Below are positions 27,903 through 38,000 of a stretch of DNA of 64,000 nucleotides, piece after piece. Within the stretch, counting starts at the first letter, position 1. Each line of letters opens with the position of its first letter. The notes below the pieces were generated by a model. It made no database searches. It was not told where the DNA came from and saw nothing but the letters and a program-made list of their open reading frames with translations. The translations under genes were made by a program, and so were the position numbers. Source of the DNA: Siphonobacter sp. BAB-5405 (lineage in GTDB: Bacteria; Bacteroidota; Bacteroidia; Cytophagales; Spirosomataceae); contig NZ_NJAG01000011.1 in assembly GCF_002872335.1 (NCBI RefSeq), positions 186,001 through 250,000 of the forward strand, in the 5' to 3' direction.

Positions 27903-28982
27903 CTATTCTTCATCCAGTTTCGGATAATCCGTGTACCCTTTTTCACCGGGGGAATAGAAGGTACTGGGATCGCCTTCGGCCAGCGGAGCTTCCTGCTTGA
28001 AACGTTCGGGTAAATCCGGATTCGCAATAAATGGAGTTCCAAATGAAATCAAATCCGCCGCTCCGCTTTGCAGGTCTTCTTCCGCCCGCTCCTTTGTATA
28101 ACTTCGATTCAGAATCAGTGTACCCGGAAAAACCTGTCGTACATACTGTCGAAGGGCCGTATAGCCTTCTTCCTCGCTTGCATTAATGAGGTGAATATAG
28201 GTCACATACTCGCCCAGCTGGTCAGCCAGATACCGATAAATTTCATCGAATTCCGGCTGATAGGGCATATCGTTCATTTCACCGTAGGGCGACAAACGAA
28301 TACCTACGCGGTCTTTCCCAATGGCTTCTGCTACCTGTCGGGCTACTTCTAGAGCAAAATGAGCGTATTTTTCGGTGGTTCCGCCGTACGCGTCCGTCCG
28401 TTGGTTGGTCGTAGGGCGAATGAACTGTTCGATCAGGTACCCATTGGCTGCATGTAGTTCGACGCCGTCAAAACCGGCGGTAATGGCATTGGTAGCCGCC
28501 TGTACAAACTCCAGAACGGCATCGTGCACTTCGCCTTCGGTCATGGCGTAGGGTACGGGATGGGCCTGTACCCCTTCCTGATCCGTACGCATGTTACCCT
28601 TGGCCCGTACCTCCGAGGGAGCAACAATCAAGGCTCCTTCGTGCATATTCAGGCGATGCGAAATGCGTCCGGTATGCATGAGCTGTACGAAGATTTTCCC
28701 GCCACGATCGTGTACGGCTTCCGTTACTTTTCGCCAGCCTAAAATCTGCTCTTCGTTCCAGATACCGGGGATACGGGCATAGCCTTCCCCGTTGATGGAA
28801 GGGCTGGTTCCTTCCGTAATCATCAGTCCCGCCGATGCCCGCTGAGCGTAGTACAGAGCCATGTGTTCGGTAGGAATATGGTCGACACTGGCCCGGTTCC
28901 GTGTCATGGGAGCCATAACGATGCGATTATTGAGGCTTAAATCTCCCAGCGTCAGGGGCGTAAACAAGCGTAAATCACTCAT
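27903..28982 (-). CDS. Old Yellow Enzyme family ene-reductase (NemA-like)
   Basis: 359-residue FMN-dependent TIM-barrel enzyme. Signature stretches: LTLGDLSLNNRIVMAPMTRNRA (FMN site Thr), LMITEGTSPSINGEGYARIPGIW, FVQLMHTGRISH, and GFDGVELHAANGYLIEQF in which His and Asn (HAAN) bind the electron-withdrawing group of the substrate. The downstream TNQRTDAYGG is also conserved. Reduces activated C=C bonds or nitro compounds with NAD(P)H; likely detoxification. Divergent from the GNAT gene. Confidence 0.93.
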   Translation of the reverse strand: MSDLRLFTPLTLGDLSLNNRIVMAPMTRNRASVDHIPTEHMALYYAQRASAGLMITEGTSPSINGEGYARIPGIWNEEQILGWRKVTEAVHDRGGKIFVQLMHTGRISHRLNMHEGALIVAPSEVRAKGNMRTDQEGVQAHPVPYAMTEGEVHDAVLEFVQAATNAITAGFDGVELHAANGYLIEQFIRPTTNQRTDAYGGTTEKYAHFALEVARQVAEAIGKDRVGIRLSPYGEMNDMPYQPEFDEIYRYLADQLGEYVTYIHLINASEEEGYTALRQYVRQVFPGTLILNRSYTKERAEEDLQSGAADLISFGTPFIANPDLPERFKQEAPLAEGDPSTFYSPGEKGYTDYPKLDEE

Positions 28983-29080
28983 AAAAACGATAAGATTACG
29001 GGCTATTCTTTGAAAAAGGATCGAACTTTTATTCTTTTAATTGATTTTTACGCCTGATTTTCACCTGTCTCTGTCTTGCA

Positions 29081-29581
29081 ATGCACATTCACATTCGAAC
29101 GCTTATACCCGAAGACGAAATAGCTTTGGCATTCCTAGCTAATAACCGTTCGATTTATGATAATGTTCGAGATATTTTTCCGCATCCGTATACCCTTGAT
29201 CATGCTCGGGCATGGATTGATTATGGCCGCAGTCAGCCGACGCTAAATGCCGCCATCACAGTTGATAATTGTTTTGCTGGTTGCGTAGGTCTGATTCCGG
29301 GAACAGATATTCATCGGGTAAGTGCAGAAATTGGGTATTGGTTAGGCGAGCCTTTCTGGGGGAAAGGTGTCATGACGACGGCCCTTGACTTGTGGATACA
29401 GCAAATCTGGCAGACGTTCCCGGAGGTACACCGCTTATGGGCGGGCGTTTTTGCGTTTAATACGGCCTCGATGCGGGTACTGGAGAAAGTGGGTTTTGAG
29501 AAAGAAGCGGTTTTAAAACAGGCTATGATTAAAAATCAGGTAGTGGTTGACGAGCACCTCTACAGTCTCCGCCGCTCCTGA
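29081..29581 (+). CDS. GNAT-family N-acetyltransferase (RimJ/RimL-like)
   Basis: 166 residues with the GNAT layout: N-terminal strand MHIHIRTLIPEDEIALAFL, central AEIGYWLGEPFWGKGVMTTAL, where the GKGVMT segment is the acetyl-CoA pyrophosphate loop, and VFAFNTASMRVLEKVGFEKEAVLKQ, the C-terminal motif of the RimJ/RimL branch. Acetylates a protein N-terminus or small amine; substrate unknown. Convergent with the oxidase subunit III gene, 14 bases apart and without a clear terminator. Confidence 0.88.
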   Translation: MHIHIRTLIPEDEIALAFLANNRSIYDNVRDIFPHPYTLDHARAWIDYGRSQPTLNAAITVDNCFAGCVGLIPGTDIHRVSAEIGYWLGEPFWGKGVMTTALDLWIQQIWQTFPEVHRLWAGVFAFNTASMRVLEKVGFEKEAVLKQAMIKNQVVVDEHLYSLRRS

Positions 29582-29595
29582 TTTTAGCCTGATCA

Positions 29596-30249
29596 CTATC
29601 GTCGATGATTGTACACCATGAAGGCAAAGAGCAGAATCCAGAGGATATCGACAAAATGCCAGTACAGGGTCATGAGGTTCAGCTTCAGCTGATTAGGTGG
29701 ATTGACGCTGTAGACGTACGCATCCAGGTATTTATGATTCCGAAGGGCTTCCCAGAAGCCACGGGCGAGAAAAAAGAGTCCACCCAGAATGTGCAACACG
29801 TGTAGGCCAGAAATCATATAGATAAAGGCCCCGGCCGGACTTTCCTGCATTGATATACCGCGGTGCAGCATTTCATTCCATCCGATGATCTGCAGTACGA
29901 CAAAGGTAAAGCCCAGAGCCAGCGTCAGACCGAGCATGATTCGGTAATTCAGAAAGTGTTCTTTCCTGAACGCTGATTTGGCCGAATGAAGGGTAGCACT
30001 ACTGGCGAGAATAACAGCCGTCGAAAGCCAGAAAATACGAGGCAGGGTGACATTGTCCCAGTTCGTATCCCCGTGTCGCCGCAGGATGTAAGCCAGCAGA
30101 ACAAAAACGAAGATTAGCACGCTGCCGAACATGGCCAGGCGTAACATAAATCCAAAAGGCTCGCGGCGTTTACTAAGCCAGGTCATAGATTCAGATGGAC
30201 GTTTTCGGTCCCCGGCTTTTAGCTGTCTGCGTTGGTCTCTCATGGGCAT
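29596..30249 (-). CDS. Heme-copper oxidase subunit III-like membrane protein
   Basis: 217 residues with five membrane helices. SSATLHSAKSAF, QIIGWNEMLHRGISM, FIYMISGLHVLHILGGLFFL and the C-terminal LYWHFVDILWILLF match cytochrome c/quinol oxidase subunit III. The start may instead be Met22 (30186), since the first 21 residues are polar and variable. No subunit I, II or IV gene is nearby, so it is an orphan. It follows ispE by 53 bases on the same strand. Confidence 0.85.
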   Translation of the reverse strand: MPMRDQRRQLKAGDRKRPSESMTWLSKRREPFGFMLRLAMFGSVLIFVFVLLAYILRRHGDTNWDNVTLPRIFWLSTAVILASSATLHSAKSAFRKEHFLNYRIMLGLTLALGFTFVVLQIIGWNEMLHRGISMQESPAGAFIYMISGLHVLHILGGLFFLARGFWEALRNHKYLDAYVYSVNPPNQLKLNLMTLYWHFVDILWILLFAFMVYNHRR

Positions 30250-30302
30250 GTAAGAAATGGCGTAACAAAACTGCCGATGGCAACTAAAAACCGTTGACTC
30301 AC

Positions 30303-31106
30303 TTATAATTTTCCCTGCCAGGTGGTAAGCTGTGGAAACAGAGCCTCTGGTACTTCTCCTTCAAAAATCCCGTACACGGTCGAACCTGATCCCGACATAC
30401 TGGCATAAGCCGCCCCGGCTTCGTAAAGCTGGCGTTTGATCTGAGCGAGCTGGGGATACTTGGGAAATAACGACTGCTCAAAATCATTCGTTATGGATGC
30501 TTGCCAGGTATGAAGGGGTTGTTGTAATACCTGCGTCCATTGAGCCTGAGCCGCCCGTGGACGAATGCCCGCGTATGCTTCGGCAGTTGAGCTATGGAGG
30601 TCTGGGTAAACCAATAGAATCGACTTTCCAGCTAAATTAAGCATGATTTCTGAAAACTCATCGCCTTTTCCAACGCAGAATTTTGCTTCGTTCTGAATAA
30701 AGAAGGCACAATCACTGCCCAGCGGCCGAGCGTACGCTTCGAGGGCTTCCGTACTGAGCTTCAGATCAAAAAGCGTATTAAGTACTTTCAGCGTAAACGC
30801 AGCGTCGGAAGAGCCACCTCCGAGTCCGGCCCCGATGGGTACTACTTTATGCAGGTGAATTCGTACGGGAGGCAGATCGAAATCCTTTCGCAGCTGTTCA
30901 TAGGCCCGTAAACACAGGTTGGTTGAAGTTTCACCTGGAATCGGCAAACCCGTACTGCGAAAGCTTGTTTCGGAAGCGGGCAGAATTTCGAGTACGTCAC
31001 TCCAGCCTACGGGTACAAACACGGACTCCAGGTTGTGGTACCCGTCCGAGCGTTTTTCGGTAATGTATAAGCCAAGGTTAATTTTGGCGTTGGGAAAAGC
31101 AACCAT
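30303..31106 (-). CDS. ispE: 4-diphosphocytidyl-2-C-methyl-D-erythritol kinase
   Basis: 267-residue GHMP kinase of the non-mevalonate isoprenoid pathway. Motif 1 FPNAKINLGLYIT with RSDGYHNLESVF (substrate site), ATP-binding motif PIGAGLGGGSSDAA at about 91-104 and motif 3 ASMSGSGSTVYGIF near 240 are all intact. Length is normal. The gene begins 22 bases after the 41-residue lipoprotein gene that ends the 31-42 kb cluster, so this essential enzyme probably shares its transcript at least in part. Confidence 0.95.
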   Translation of the reverse strand: MVAFPNAKINLGLYITEKRSDGYHNLESVFVPVGWSDVLEILPASETSFRSTGLPIPGETSTNLCLRAYEQLRKDFDLPPVRIHLHKVVPIGAGLGGGSSDAAFTLKVLNTLFDLKLSTEALEAYARPLGSDCAFFIQNEAKFCVGKGDEFSEIMLNLAGKSILLVYPDLHSSTAEAYAGIRPRAAQAQWTQVLQQPLHTWQASITNDFEQSLFPKYPQLAQIKRQLYEAGAAYASMSGSGSTVYGIFEGEVPEALFPQLTTWQGKL

Positions 31107-31128
31107 ACTAGTTTTTAAACGAAGCCGG

Positions 31129-31254
31129 CTAGGGTCTCGGTTCTTCGGCTACGCGAACCGTATCTCGGTCGTGACGGCGATTGCCACTTTTGGAACAACC
31201 GGCACAACTCATCAGCCCCAGGCCGAGTAAGAGCAGTAAACAATAAAATTTCAT
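31129..31254 (-). CDS. 41-residue lipoprotein at the end of the stator/cytoskeletal cluster
   Basis: The minus-strand frame from the ATG at 31254 encodes a signal peptide MKFYCLLLLLGLGLMSC with lipobox LMSC, followed by a 24-residue charged tail (CAGCSKSGNRRHDRDTVRV...). The start codon overlaps the stop of the OmpA-like gene as ATGA, indicating translational coupling. A canonical lipobox in so short a frame plus coupling makes it a convincing small gene; its role is unknown, possibly a lipid-anchored accessory peptide of the complex. Confidence 0.65.
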   Translation of the reverse strand: MKFYCLLLLLGLGLMSCAGCSKSGNRRHDRDTVRVAEEPRP

Positions 31255-31895
31255 AGCGATTTACCCACTTTTGAAGTGATCTGTATGGTAAACCGGCGAT
31301 TGGCGTTTTCGTTCCGGGGATCGCGTGATTTCCCAAAATGGCCACTCCCTACAATCAGGACTTCACAATTCTTGAACTGATCGAAGTTGATGCCATTTTG
31401 CTTCCAGAAATCCACCAGAGCCAGGGCCCGGCGATAACTGAGTTCGTACCCATTCTGACGCCCGAAACTGCTCTGCCAGTTGTCATTCGCTCGTTGGGCA
31501 TTGCCTTCTACCACAACCATATAACTGACATCCGGGTTTTCTTTGGCTACGTTCTTGATTTTTCGGAATAGTACCTTGCCCGCTTCGAGTAAGCCATTGC
31601 GGGTGCGGGCGTCGAGTTCGCTCATATCGGCCCGGTTGGGTTTAAAATTAACGTCCACCCCCAATCGAAACCGTTTGTTGTTTTCATCATAGCGAAAATA
31701 GGTTCCGTTTAACTCCTGCAACGCCCGCTCGATGGTCTGAATTTTCTGGTATTTCAGGGCATCGTTGATATACCCCTCCTCTTTTGACTTTAGAATAGCG
31801 ACCGTCAGTACATACAGCACCAGCATGACGAAAAACAGACTCGTCATGAGATCGGTATAACTCGGCCAGAAAAAATCGGTATGTCTGGTTTTCAA
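31251..31895 (-). CDS. MotB/ZorB-like OmpA-family protein with proton-channel helix
   Basis: 214 residues. Short cytoplasmic N-terminus, then one membrane helix at about 14-34 (TDLMTSLFFVMLVLYVLTV) whose Asp15 aligns with the ion-binding aspartate of MotB/ExbD/ZorB. A linker follows, then an OmpA-type peptidoglycan-binding domain from about 78 (DVNFKPNRADMSELDARTR; YMVVVEGNAQR; ELSYRRALALVDFWKQNGI; NRRFTIQI at the end). Together with the next upstream gene it forms a stator-like pair: an ion channel anchored to the cell wall. Stop overlaps the small lipoprotein start. Confidence 0.8.
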   Translation of the reverse strand: MKTRHTDFFWPSYTDLMTSLFFVMLVLYVLTVAILKSKEEGYINDALKYQKIQTIERALQELNGTYFRYDENNKRFRLGVDVNFKPNRADMSELDARTRNGLLEAGKVLFRKIKNVAKENPDVSYMVVVEGNAQRANDNWQSSFGRQNGYELSYRRALALVDFWKQNGINFDQFKNCEVLIVGSGHFGKSRDPRNENANRRFTIQITSKVGKSL

Positions 31896-31931
31896 TGATT
31901 TGATTGACTAATAGCGTTAAGAATCCGCTCG

Positions 31932-31977
31932 CCCCGATTTGTAATCGGGGTGGAGAATGGTTTCGCGTCTAAGACGC
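31932..31977. repeat. Palindromic element between the two stator genes
   Basis: Two stem-loops in the 135-base gap: CCCCGATT (31932-31939)/AATCGGGG (31943-31950), and GCGTCT (31965-31970)/AGACGC (31972-31977). A diverged further copy of the first motif lies near 31990-32025. No T tract, so they look REP-like or act as mRNA hairpins. Confidence 0.5.
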
Positions 31978-32030
31978 TTGACCAAAACGCCCCGATCATT
32001 CCATGATGGTTATAAATCGGGATGAGCTGG

Positions 32031-33626
32031 CTAACTCTTTGTTGAGAACATGCGGCTCCAGGCTCCTTTTTCCATCCGCTTCACCATGCGTTCGATGAGT
32101 TGCAGGGTCTGGCCCTGCTGACGGCCTAAGGCTTCGAGTTGCTGACGAATCTGCTCCTGCCGCTGGGCGTTTTCTTTCTGGTACACCTCGGCATTGCGTT
32201 CGAGCAGTTCCAGGTAATCGAGCTTGCTCAGTTTATCGCGGTTTTGGGTGAAGTACTGATCCGTCGCGTTGATTTCCCGAATCTTGATGTCTTCGATGCT
32301 CTTCAACTGATCGTGGATGGTACGATCCAGTGCTCGTAGACTTTGATCGATCAAGTCATCGTACTGCCCTACTTTATTGTTGAAAGCCTGCCCATGCTGA
32401 TCGAGTTGCTTGAAATGGCTCGTCAGGTATAGATACAGATCCTGCGACTGCTGGAGGCTTTTGGAAATCTGTACGGAAATGTCTTCGACGTTCTGCGTAC
32501 GTTCGACGATTTTCTGCGTATTATCCACCAATCCATTCAGCTGATTGAGGTAATACCCGAATTTCTCCAACGAATCCAGACTACTATCCAACTGACTCAG
32601 CACCTGAATATTAAAGCTGGCGACTCGATTCAGATCTACTTTTTGCAGGGTATCCAGGGCTTTCTGCTGGGCCATCAATGACGCGTGATTTTTATCCACC
32701 ATGCCACTCAGTTCCTGCACATTGTCCCGAAAGGTGGTACTGAAGTCCTGAATACTCCGGTTAAGCGTCGCAAAGATGCCCGCGTTTACGCCTTCGGAAA
32801 GAATGGGTAATAACTCCGTTTGCAGGAAAGAGAAAAAGCCCTGTTTACGGCTCTCCAAGGTAGCTTTGGCATTGCGGAACGTCCAGGAATTAAGTACCGT
32901 CAGCAGCAGACCCGCTAAACTCGCCAACATGGCAATTTTCACGCCGCCAATGAGGTTATTAACACCTTCGCCCTGTAAAAAGCTGGCCGACCCTACGGCT
33001 GGCATGGCAAACAGACCGATCACAATACCCGCCATGGTACCCATCAGACCCAGGTACAGGGGAATGGGCATGGTCAGATTAATGCCTTCTTCTTCCGCAT
33101 CCAGATTCCGTTCAGTAATGTCGCGTAACAAATTAAAATCCGCCAACGAGGTACGATTGCGGATCAGGTAGGTATTGATGCTTTCAAGAATTTTGCCGAT
33201 GCCCTCGGTTTTATCCGTCGAGACAATCAGAGGCAACTCCAGCGTTTCGCGACCCGGATTCATGGTTTTGAAATTCCAGAGGTCCTGGCGTATCTGCTGT
33301 AACTCCGCCTCTGCTTCCGCCCGCATGACCTCGTGGAGCTCTTTGGAAAGGAGTACGACCAGTTGATCTTCCCGACGGGTCAATTCTTCGAGTTGCAGAT
33401 CGTTTACGTGCGTACGTTGCGAAAGACTCTCAATCTGTTTGAGTACTTCGGCGGTGGACAACTGTTCCAGATCCTGCCGCAGTATCCGGTACCTCCGAAG
33501 GCTAAAGACGGAACCTTCAGGAATTAATTCGCGAAATCGACTAATTCTACCCCGTGTATCCAGCCATACCCAGCCCTGAGCTACCAGAATTCCGAGGATA
33601 ATGACGATTTCTATTAGTTGGGTCAT
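32031..33626 (-). CDS. MotA/TolQ/ZorA-like channel protein with long coiled-coil tail
   Basis: 531 residues. First membrane helix at about 3-21, a mostly helical cytoplasmic part to about 185, second helix 188-211 (PLYLGLMGTMAGIVIGLFAMP, the GLxGTxxGI signature of MotA/ExbB/TolQ) and third helix 229-250 (VKIAMLASLAGLLLTVLNSWTF). From about 255 to the end the protein is a long coiled coil rich in Leu, Gln and Asp (RSIQDFSTTFRDNVQELSG, QTLQLIERMVKRM). That plan, a MotA core plus an intracellular coiled-coil tail, resembles ZorA of Zorya defence. It precedes the MotB-like partner. Confidence 0.75.
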   Translation of the reverse strand: MTQLIEIVIILGILVAQGWVWLDTRGRISRFRELIPEGSVFSLRRYRILRQDLEQLSTAEVLKQIESLSQRTHVNDLQLEELTRREDQLVVLLSKELHEVMRAEAEAELQQIRQDLWNFKTMNPGRETLELPLIVSTDKTEGIGKILESINTYLIRNRTSLADFNLLRDITERNLDAEEEGINLTMPIPLYLGLMGTMAGIVIGLFAMPAVGSASFLQGEGVNNLIGGVKIAMLASLAGLLLTVLNSWTFRNAKATLESRKQGFFSFLQTELLPILSEGVNAGIFATLNRSIQDFSTTFRDNVQELSGMVDKNHASLMAQQKALDTLQKVDLNRVASFNIQVLSQLDSSLDSLEKFGYYLNQLNGLVDNTQKIVERTQNVEDISVQISKSLQQSQDLYLYLTSHFKQLDQHGQAFNNKVGQYDDLIDQSLRALDRTIHDQLKSIEDIKIREINATDQYFTQNRDKLSKLDYLELLERNAEVYQKENAQRQEQIRQQLEALGRQQGQTLQLIERMVKRMEKGAWSRMFSTKS

Positions 33627-33652
33627 GTGGGATTTTCGTTTGATACTTAGGC

Positions 33653-33706
33653 TTTGGGGTAGTTACGTGTAGGCACCCGAAGGTACTGACACGTAACTAC
33701 CCCAAA
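33653..33706. repeat. Perfect 18-base inverted repeat between cluster genes
   Basis: Arms 33653-33670 and 33689-33706 with an 18-base loop, filling most of the 92-base gap. It would form a strong RNA hairpin between two coding regions; without a T tract it may stabilise or process the mRNA, or be an interspersed repeat. Confidence 0.6.
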
Positions 33707-33718
33707 CCCTCATCGCTT

Positions 33719-35017
33719 TTAATTTTCGAATCGAATGATTGCCTTGTATTGCAACTCCCACCGATCCGAATCTACACTGGCTTTGGCTAGTTTCCCTTTG
33801 GCAACGGTGATAATCCGGCGGGCTCCGTACTCAATGCCTCCGCCGTAATCACACACCGGATCGAGGAAGGTTTCCGGATACCGCAGGGCTTCGCTAACCA
33901 AACCCGGATCATCCACAAATTCAAATTCCGCATCCAGCGGGCCCGTCAGACGTACCTGATACAGCGACTGGGAAGGATCAAACTGTGCTCCTCGAATATC
34001 CCGGAACGAGCCATCTTTGTTGGGCGTCGACAGATAGAATACCTCAAGTCCGCCCATAGTTACCGGAGCTGGAATCGCCGCAGGTTCCGGCATCGGTTCG
34101 GGCTCTTCGGGAGCCAGAGCAACGGGGGGTTGAGGCGGCTGGGGAGGCACCACTACAGGTTCGGGTTCTTTTACCAGCTCCGGTTCCTTCGCCGCTGCCG
34201 CCTGTAAACTCTGCATGTCCTGTAACCAGCGGTTCCGTTCGTTTTCGTTCTTCTGTTGAGCGTCTTTCAGAGCCTTGTCGTACTCTTTCAGTGCTTTCTC
34301 GTATTCTTTGATTTTTTCAATCAACTGCGGTACCTGCTTTTCAAGCTGTTGCATTTTGATGTAACTCTGGCTCGCCTGACTCGAAGTATTCAGCATTTGC
34401 CGGTCAATTCGTTCCCGTTTCTTTTTCTCGTCCAGGTACAAATAACCCAGCCCGGCAGCGGCGAGTACGCTTATTCCCGAAATGATCCACCAAATCCAGG
34501 GTGAATCACCTGATTTATTCGGCAAAACCGGAACGCCATCGAGGGCTTCCCGAGCTACTGTATCGGGCATTACTTCCGTACCATCGGCTACGGTTGTATC
34601 GCCGCTGTCGATGATTTCGGATTCCGTAATTTCAGTCCGCAGGTTCGTTACAAAACTGCCCAGAGCTACCCGGGTTTTCAGGATCGACACCTTCTCACCC
34701 GTTTTTGGATCGGGTTCTTTCAGATTCTCCAGTTCCGTAAGAATCTTATTGACTTTCGTCTTGTCCTGGTCGGTCAGCGGTCGGCTCAGATACGGCTCCA
34801 GTTGACGCAACACTACCGCCACACTGGGCGTAGCCTTGTTGTCCAGGAAAAAATCCATCAATTTTTTAAAGAAATCAGCGTAGGTAGCTTTGGTATTCAC
34901 ACCGCCAGCTTCCTGAAACGTACTCTCTTTACGGGCCAAAGCCGTTTGGGCAAATCCGGAAACCGTCCAGAACAGGCACAAAACAAGAATGATGACTCGA
35001 CGCATACGAAGATTCAA
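33719..35017 (-). CDS. Membrane-anchored coiled-coil, proline-rich protein of the cluster
   Basis: 432 residues. Signal peptide ending SGFAQ (about 24), a helical region to about 110 (LEPYLSRPLTDQDKTKVNKIL), a membrane helix at about 173-192 (PWIWWIISGISVLAAAGLGYLYL), then KKKRERIDR and a coiled coil to about 270, a proline/glutamate-rich spacer at about 288-322 (VVVPPQPPQPPVALAP) and a C-terminal beta-rich domain of about 105 residues. Periplasmic N-terminus with cytoplasmic coiled coil is the natural topology, making it a transmembrane connector. No known family recognised. Confidence 0.65.
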   Translation of the reverse strand: MNLRMRRVIILVLCLFWTVSGFAQTALARKESTFQEAGGVNTKATYADFFKKLMDFFLDNKATPSVAVVLRQLEPYLSRPLTDQDKTKVNKILTELENLKEPDPKTGEKVSILKTRVALGSFVTNLRTEITESEIIDSGDTTVADGTEVMPDTVAREALDGVPVLPNKSGDSPWIWWIISGISVLAAAGLGYLYLDEKKKRERIDRQMLNTSSQASQSYIKMQQLEKQVPQLIEKIKEYEKALKEYDKALKDAQQKNENERNRWLQDMQSLQAAAAKEPELVKEPEPVVVPPQPPQPPVALAPEEPEPMPEPAAIPAPVTMGGLEVFYLSTPNKDGSFRDIRGAQFDPSQSLYQVRLTGPLDAEFEFVDDPGLVSEALRYPETFLDPVCDYGGGIEYGARRIITVAKGKLAKASVDSDRWELQYKAIIRFEN

Positions 35018-35076
35018 GGTTGGTTAAAACGCGGACCCTACTACGGGCCCGCGTCGATAAAAATTTCCAAACGGCT

Positions 35077-38000
35077 CTAACTGGCCGCTTCCCAGGCTAA
35101 CTGATTTAAAGCTCCCAGCAGAGGATAGAAAAAGAGTGTTTCTTCAACCGGACTGTTCAGGTTTTCGAGTGATTCCCGACGCATTTCCCAACCACTGTAC
35201 ACATTTTGTAGTAGGTTTCGCAGCAGAATGTTCTTGTACTGATCCAGTCGGCCCTCGTTCACACCGAACTTTCCACTGAACGAAATCTCCAGACTAAAGA
35301 GCATATCCACAAACGCTTTCACTTCATCGGCTACGCCCTGCAGTACCTCCCCGTCAATGTGCTGATACGTATCGCCACGTACCACGATACGATCTTCCTT
35401 CGTACCCAGCAAAACGGTTTTGATCCGGTCCATCTGGGCTTCCAGTGTGCCGTCGTCTTCACGGGAGAAGTTCAGTCCGGGCATTTTCAAACCACCCTTA
35501 CAAGTCGATTCCTTGGGCGAATTGCGTTCACGTACAATGTCGAGTCCGTCGGCGTGGTAAGGAGCCTCGTATACCTTTTCGAAAATCAGCTTGGCCAGAT
35601 CGGCCAGAGCCACGTTTCGGGGTGTCAGAATGTCGAGCAATTTAGAACCCGTTCCACTGAAGGCAATATATCGGGGCATCTTCTTGTCTTTCGCCTTCAT
35701 CAAACGGGCCAAGTGGTAGATTTGAGCCGTATAGAATACCAGCGGAACAATTTTGAGATCGGAGTCATTGGCGAGCCGGTCGTTGAAATCGTAGGCCGCT
35801 TTTTCCCGTAAATCCAGGTTGTTTTTCAGCGAGAAATAGAACGCTACAATATCTTCCGAACGGTTGTTCGCCTTGATCGACTCGTAAGCCCGGTGCAGGT
35901 TACTGAAATTAGCCGACAGGTGCGAGCTTACTTCCGGATCGTATTTCTTGACGAAGCCATTACGGGCCGCTGCTCCGTCCCGGGCGAAGCCATCGCCGAA
36001 TACGGCATTACCGGCAAAACGCACGGAAGTCAGCATATTCGGCTGGTTTCCTTCAAAAATAACGATGTCGGACGTGCCTCCCCCAATATCAATCAGAGCC
36101 GTCGGGTAAATGTTGGAATCAATGGGCTGACTACTACCACCTCCCCGACTATACCAGTAGAAAGGGGCAATACTTTCAGGGACTTTCCGGGGCATCCGCT
36201 CGCGACTGATGGTTTCGGCGTAAAGCTTGTTCCAGAGTCCTTCGAAGTAATTCCGCTGGTTTTCAACCATACTCAGGGGGTAAAACCAGAGTAATTCGGT
36301 ATGAGCCAGGTTCCCGCCATTGATGAGTACTTTATTCCGGATCAATAGCAACAGCGACTGCAGGAAGCCTTCAATCCGCTTCTGAGCCTTGATATTTTTA
36401 CTGAAATCGGACCACTTCAGATTCGTTGAAATGGTATAGTCATCCTTGGGAATATTCCGCTTTTCGTACAGGAATCCAATATTAAAGTCCCCGAAGCCGA
36501 ACAGATTTTCACCCGAAAAATTAGGCCGGTTTTCGATCAGAGCCGTCCGCTGCGGAAACTTGCAGAGATACGCTTCACCCAGGTGTTCGGGCATCATTTC
36601 CTGCGGTACCAGTTCGGCAATGGGTATGGCTCGCGTACCGTTGAATGACCCATCCCGCTCGGGGAAAGTGGGGTCATGCAGGGTCGCGATCTGTACATCG
36701 TCGTCGATGGTAAAGGGCCGCGGTTGCCGATCGTCGGAGGTGGTAAACTCCACGTGCGTATTGGTGGTACCGAAATCGACGGCGAAGGTAAAAACCGTAT
36801 CCTTCATTTCGCGTACTTCGAACTTCGGTAAAATGACGCCGCGATGACCCGCCACTTCAACCGTAATTCGCTCGAAATCAGCCTCCACAACGTGAACCTC
36901 TGACTTAGCACCCGTACCAATATCTTTCTGACTCCGCGGACGAACCCGGTTGTCAGGCACGGGAATAAGCTGGTTATTCTGATCGAAGAAACTGAGTTTG
37001 TATTCGTTCTTGAATGTCTGAGCCGACACGTCCCGATCCACCAGATGCACCCGGTACATGGGTTTGAAATTAGCCAGCGGCGGACGTTTCATCTTGACGA
37101 AGGGGAATACCGTCATGCCAAACTGATGTTCCGCAATGACGCCTTCGTTTTTCTCCTCGTTGGGCGATTTGGTCGGATCATCGTAGTACATCCGGGAGAG
37201 CTTCAGCGTCCGGCCCGTGGGTACTACTTTTTGCTGAGCAACGTCCCATTTTCCCAGCGGAATCTGTAAGGTCACGCGAACCGAACCGCCCGCCCGTTCT
37301 TCCATCTGAATGTTGACTTCCCCACCCCGCATCAGATCCTGAGCGGAGAAAAACTCGAAGAAATCCGATTTCAGCGGTAACAGGTAGCTCTTTTGTACAT
37401 TCCGCAAACCACCGTCAAAGTACCGTTGGGAATGAATGGGGTAGACCAGCCGAATCAAATGCGGTTCCAGGAAATCGCTGGTCGTCAGGTAGGGATAAAA
37501 ATCCGCCTGACCGGGCAGTTGCCGCTGGTTGGTACGCCAGTCTTCGGACACAAAATGCTTTACGTCAATCGTGTCCCGCCAGGGAATCCGCGTGTACGGA
37601 ATGGGCTCGAAGAAATCCCTGGACAGAATCATGGGGGCCGGTTTCCCCGTGTAGCGTTGTTTTTTAACGCCGTACTCATCCAGCTCTTCGGTCGGACTAA
37701 TCAGGAAATGACTCAGGCCCTGAATGACTTCCGGTCCCGACGCTGCTTTCCGCATTTTGAAGGCGGGTCCCTGTCCCGTGGAAGCAAATTCGACGGTGTA
37801 GTTGGTATCGAATTCCAGCTCCGGAAAATCGGCATTCCAGGCTTCTTCCCGCAGGTTTTGGCCATTGGATCCGATTCGTTGCCAGGTGTCATAATTTCGG
37901 GCATGCAGTAGCTCCAGACTGCGGCTGAGATACTCGGAAACTTCAGGGTACAATTCCCGGAAACCCGGCATAAAACGCTTCAATCCGTGCCAGAATACCT

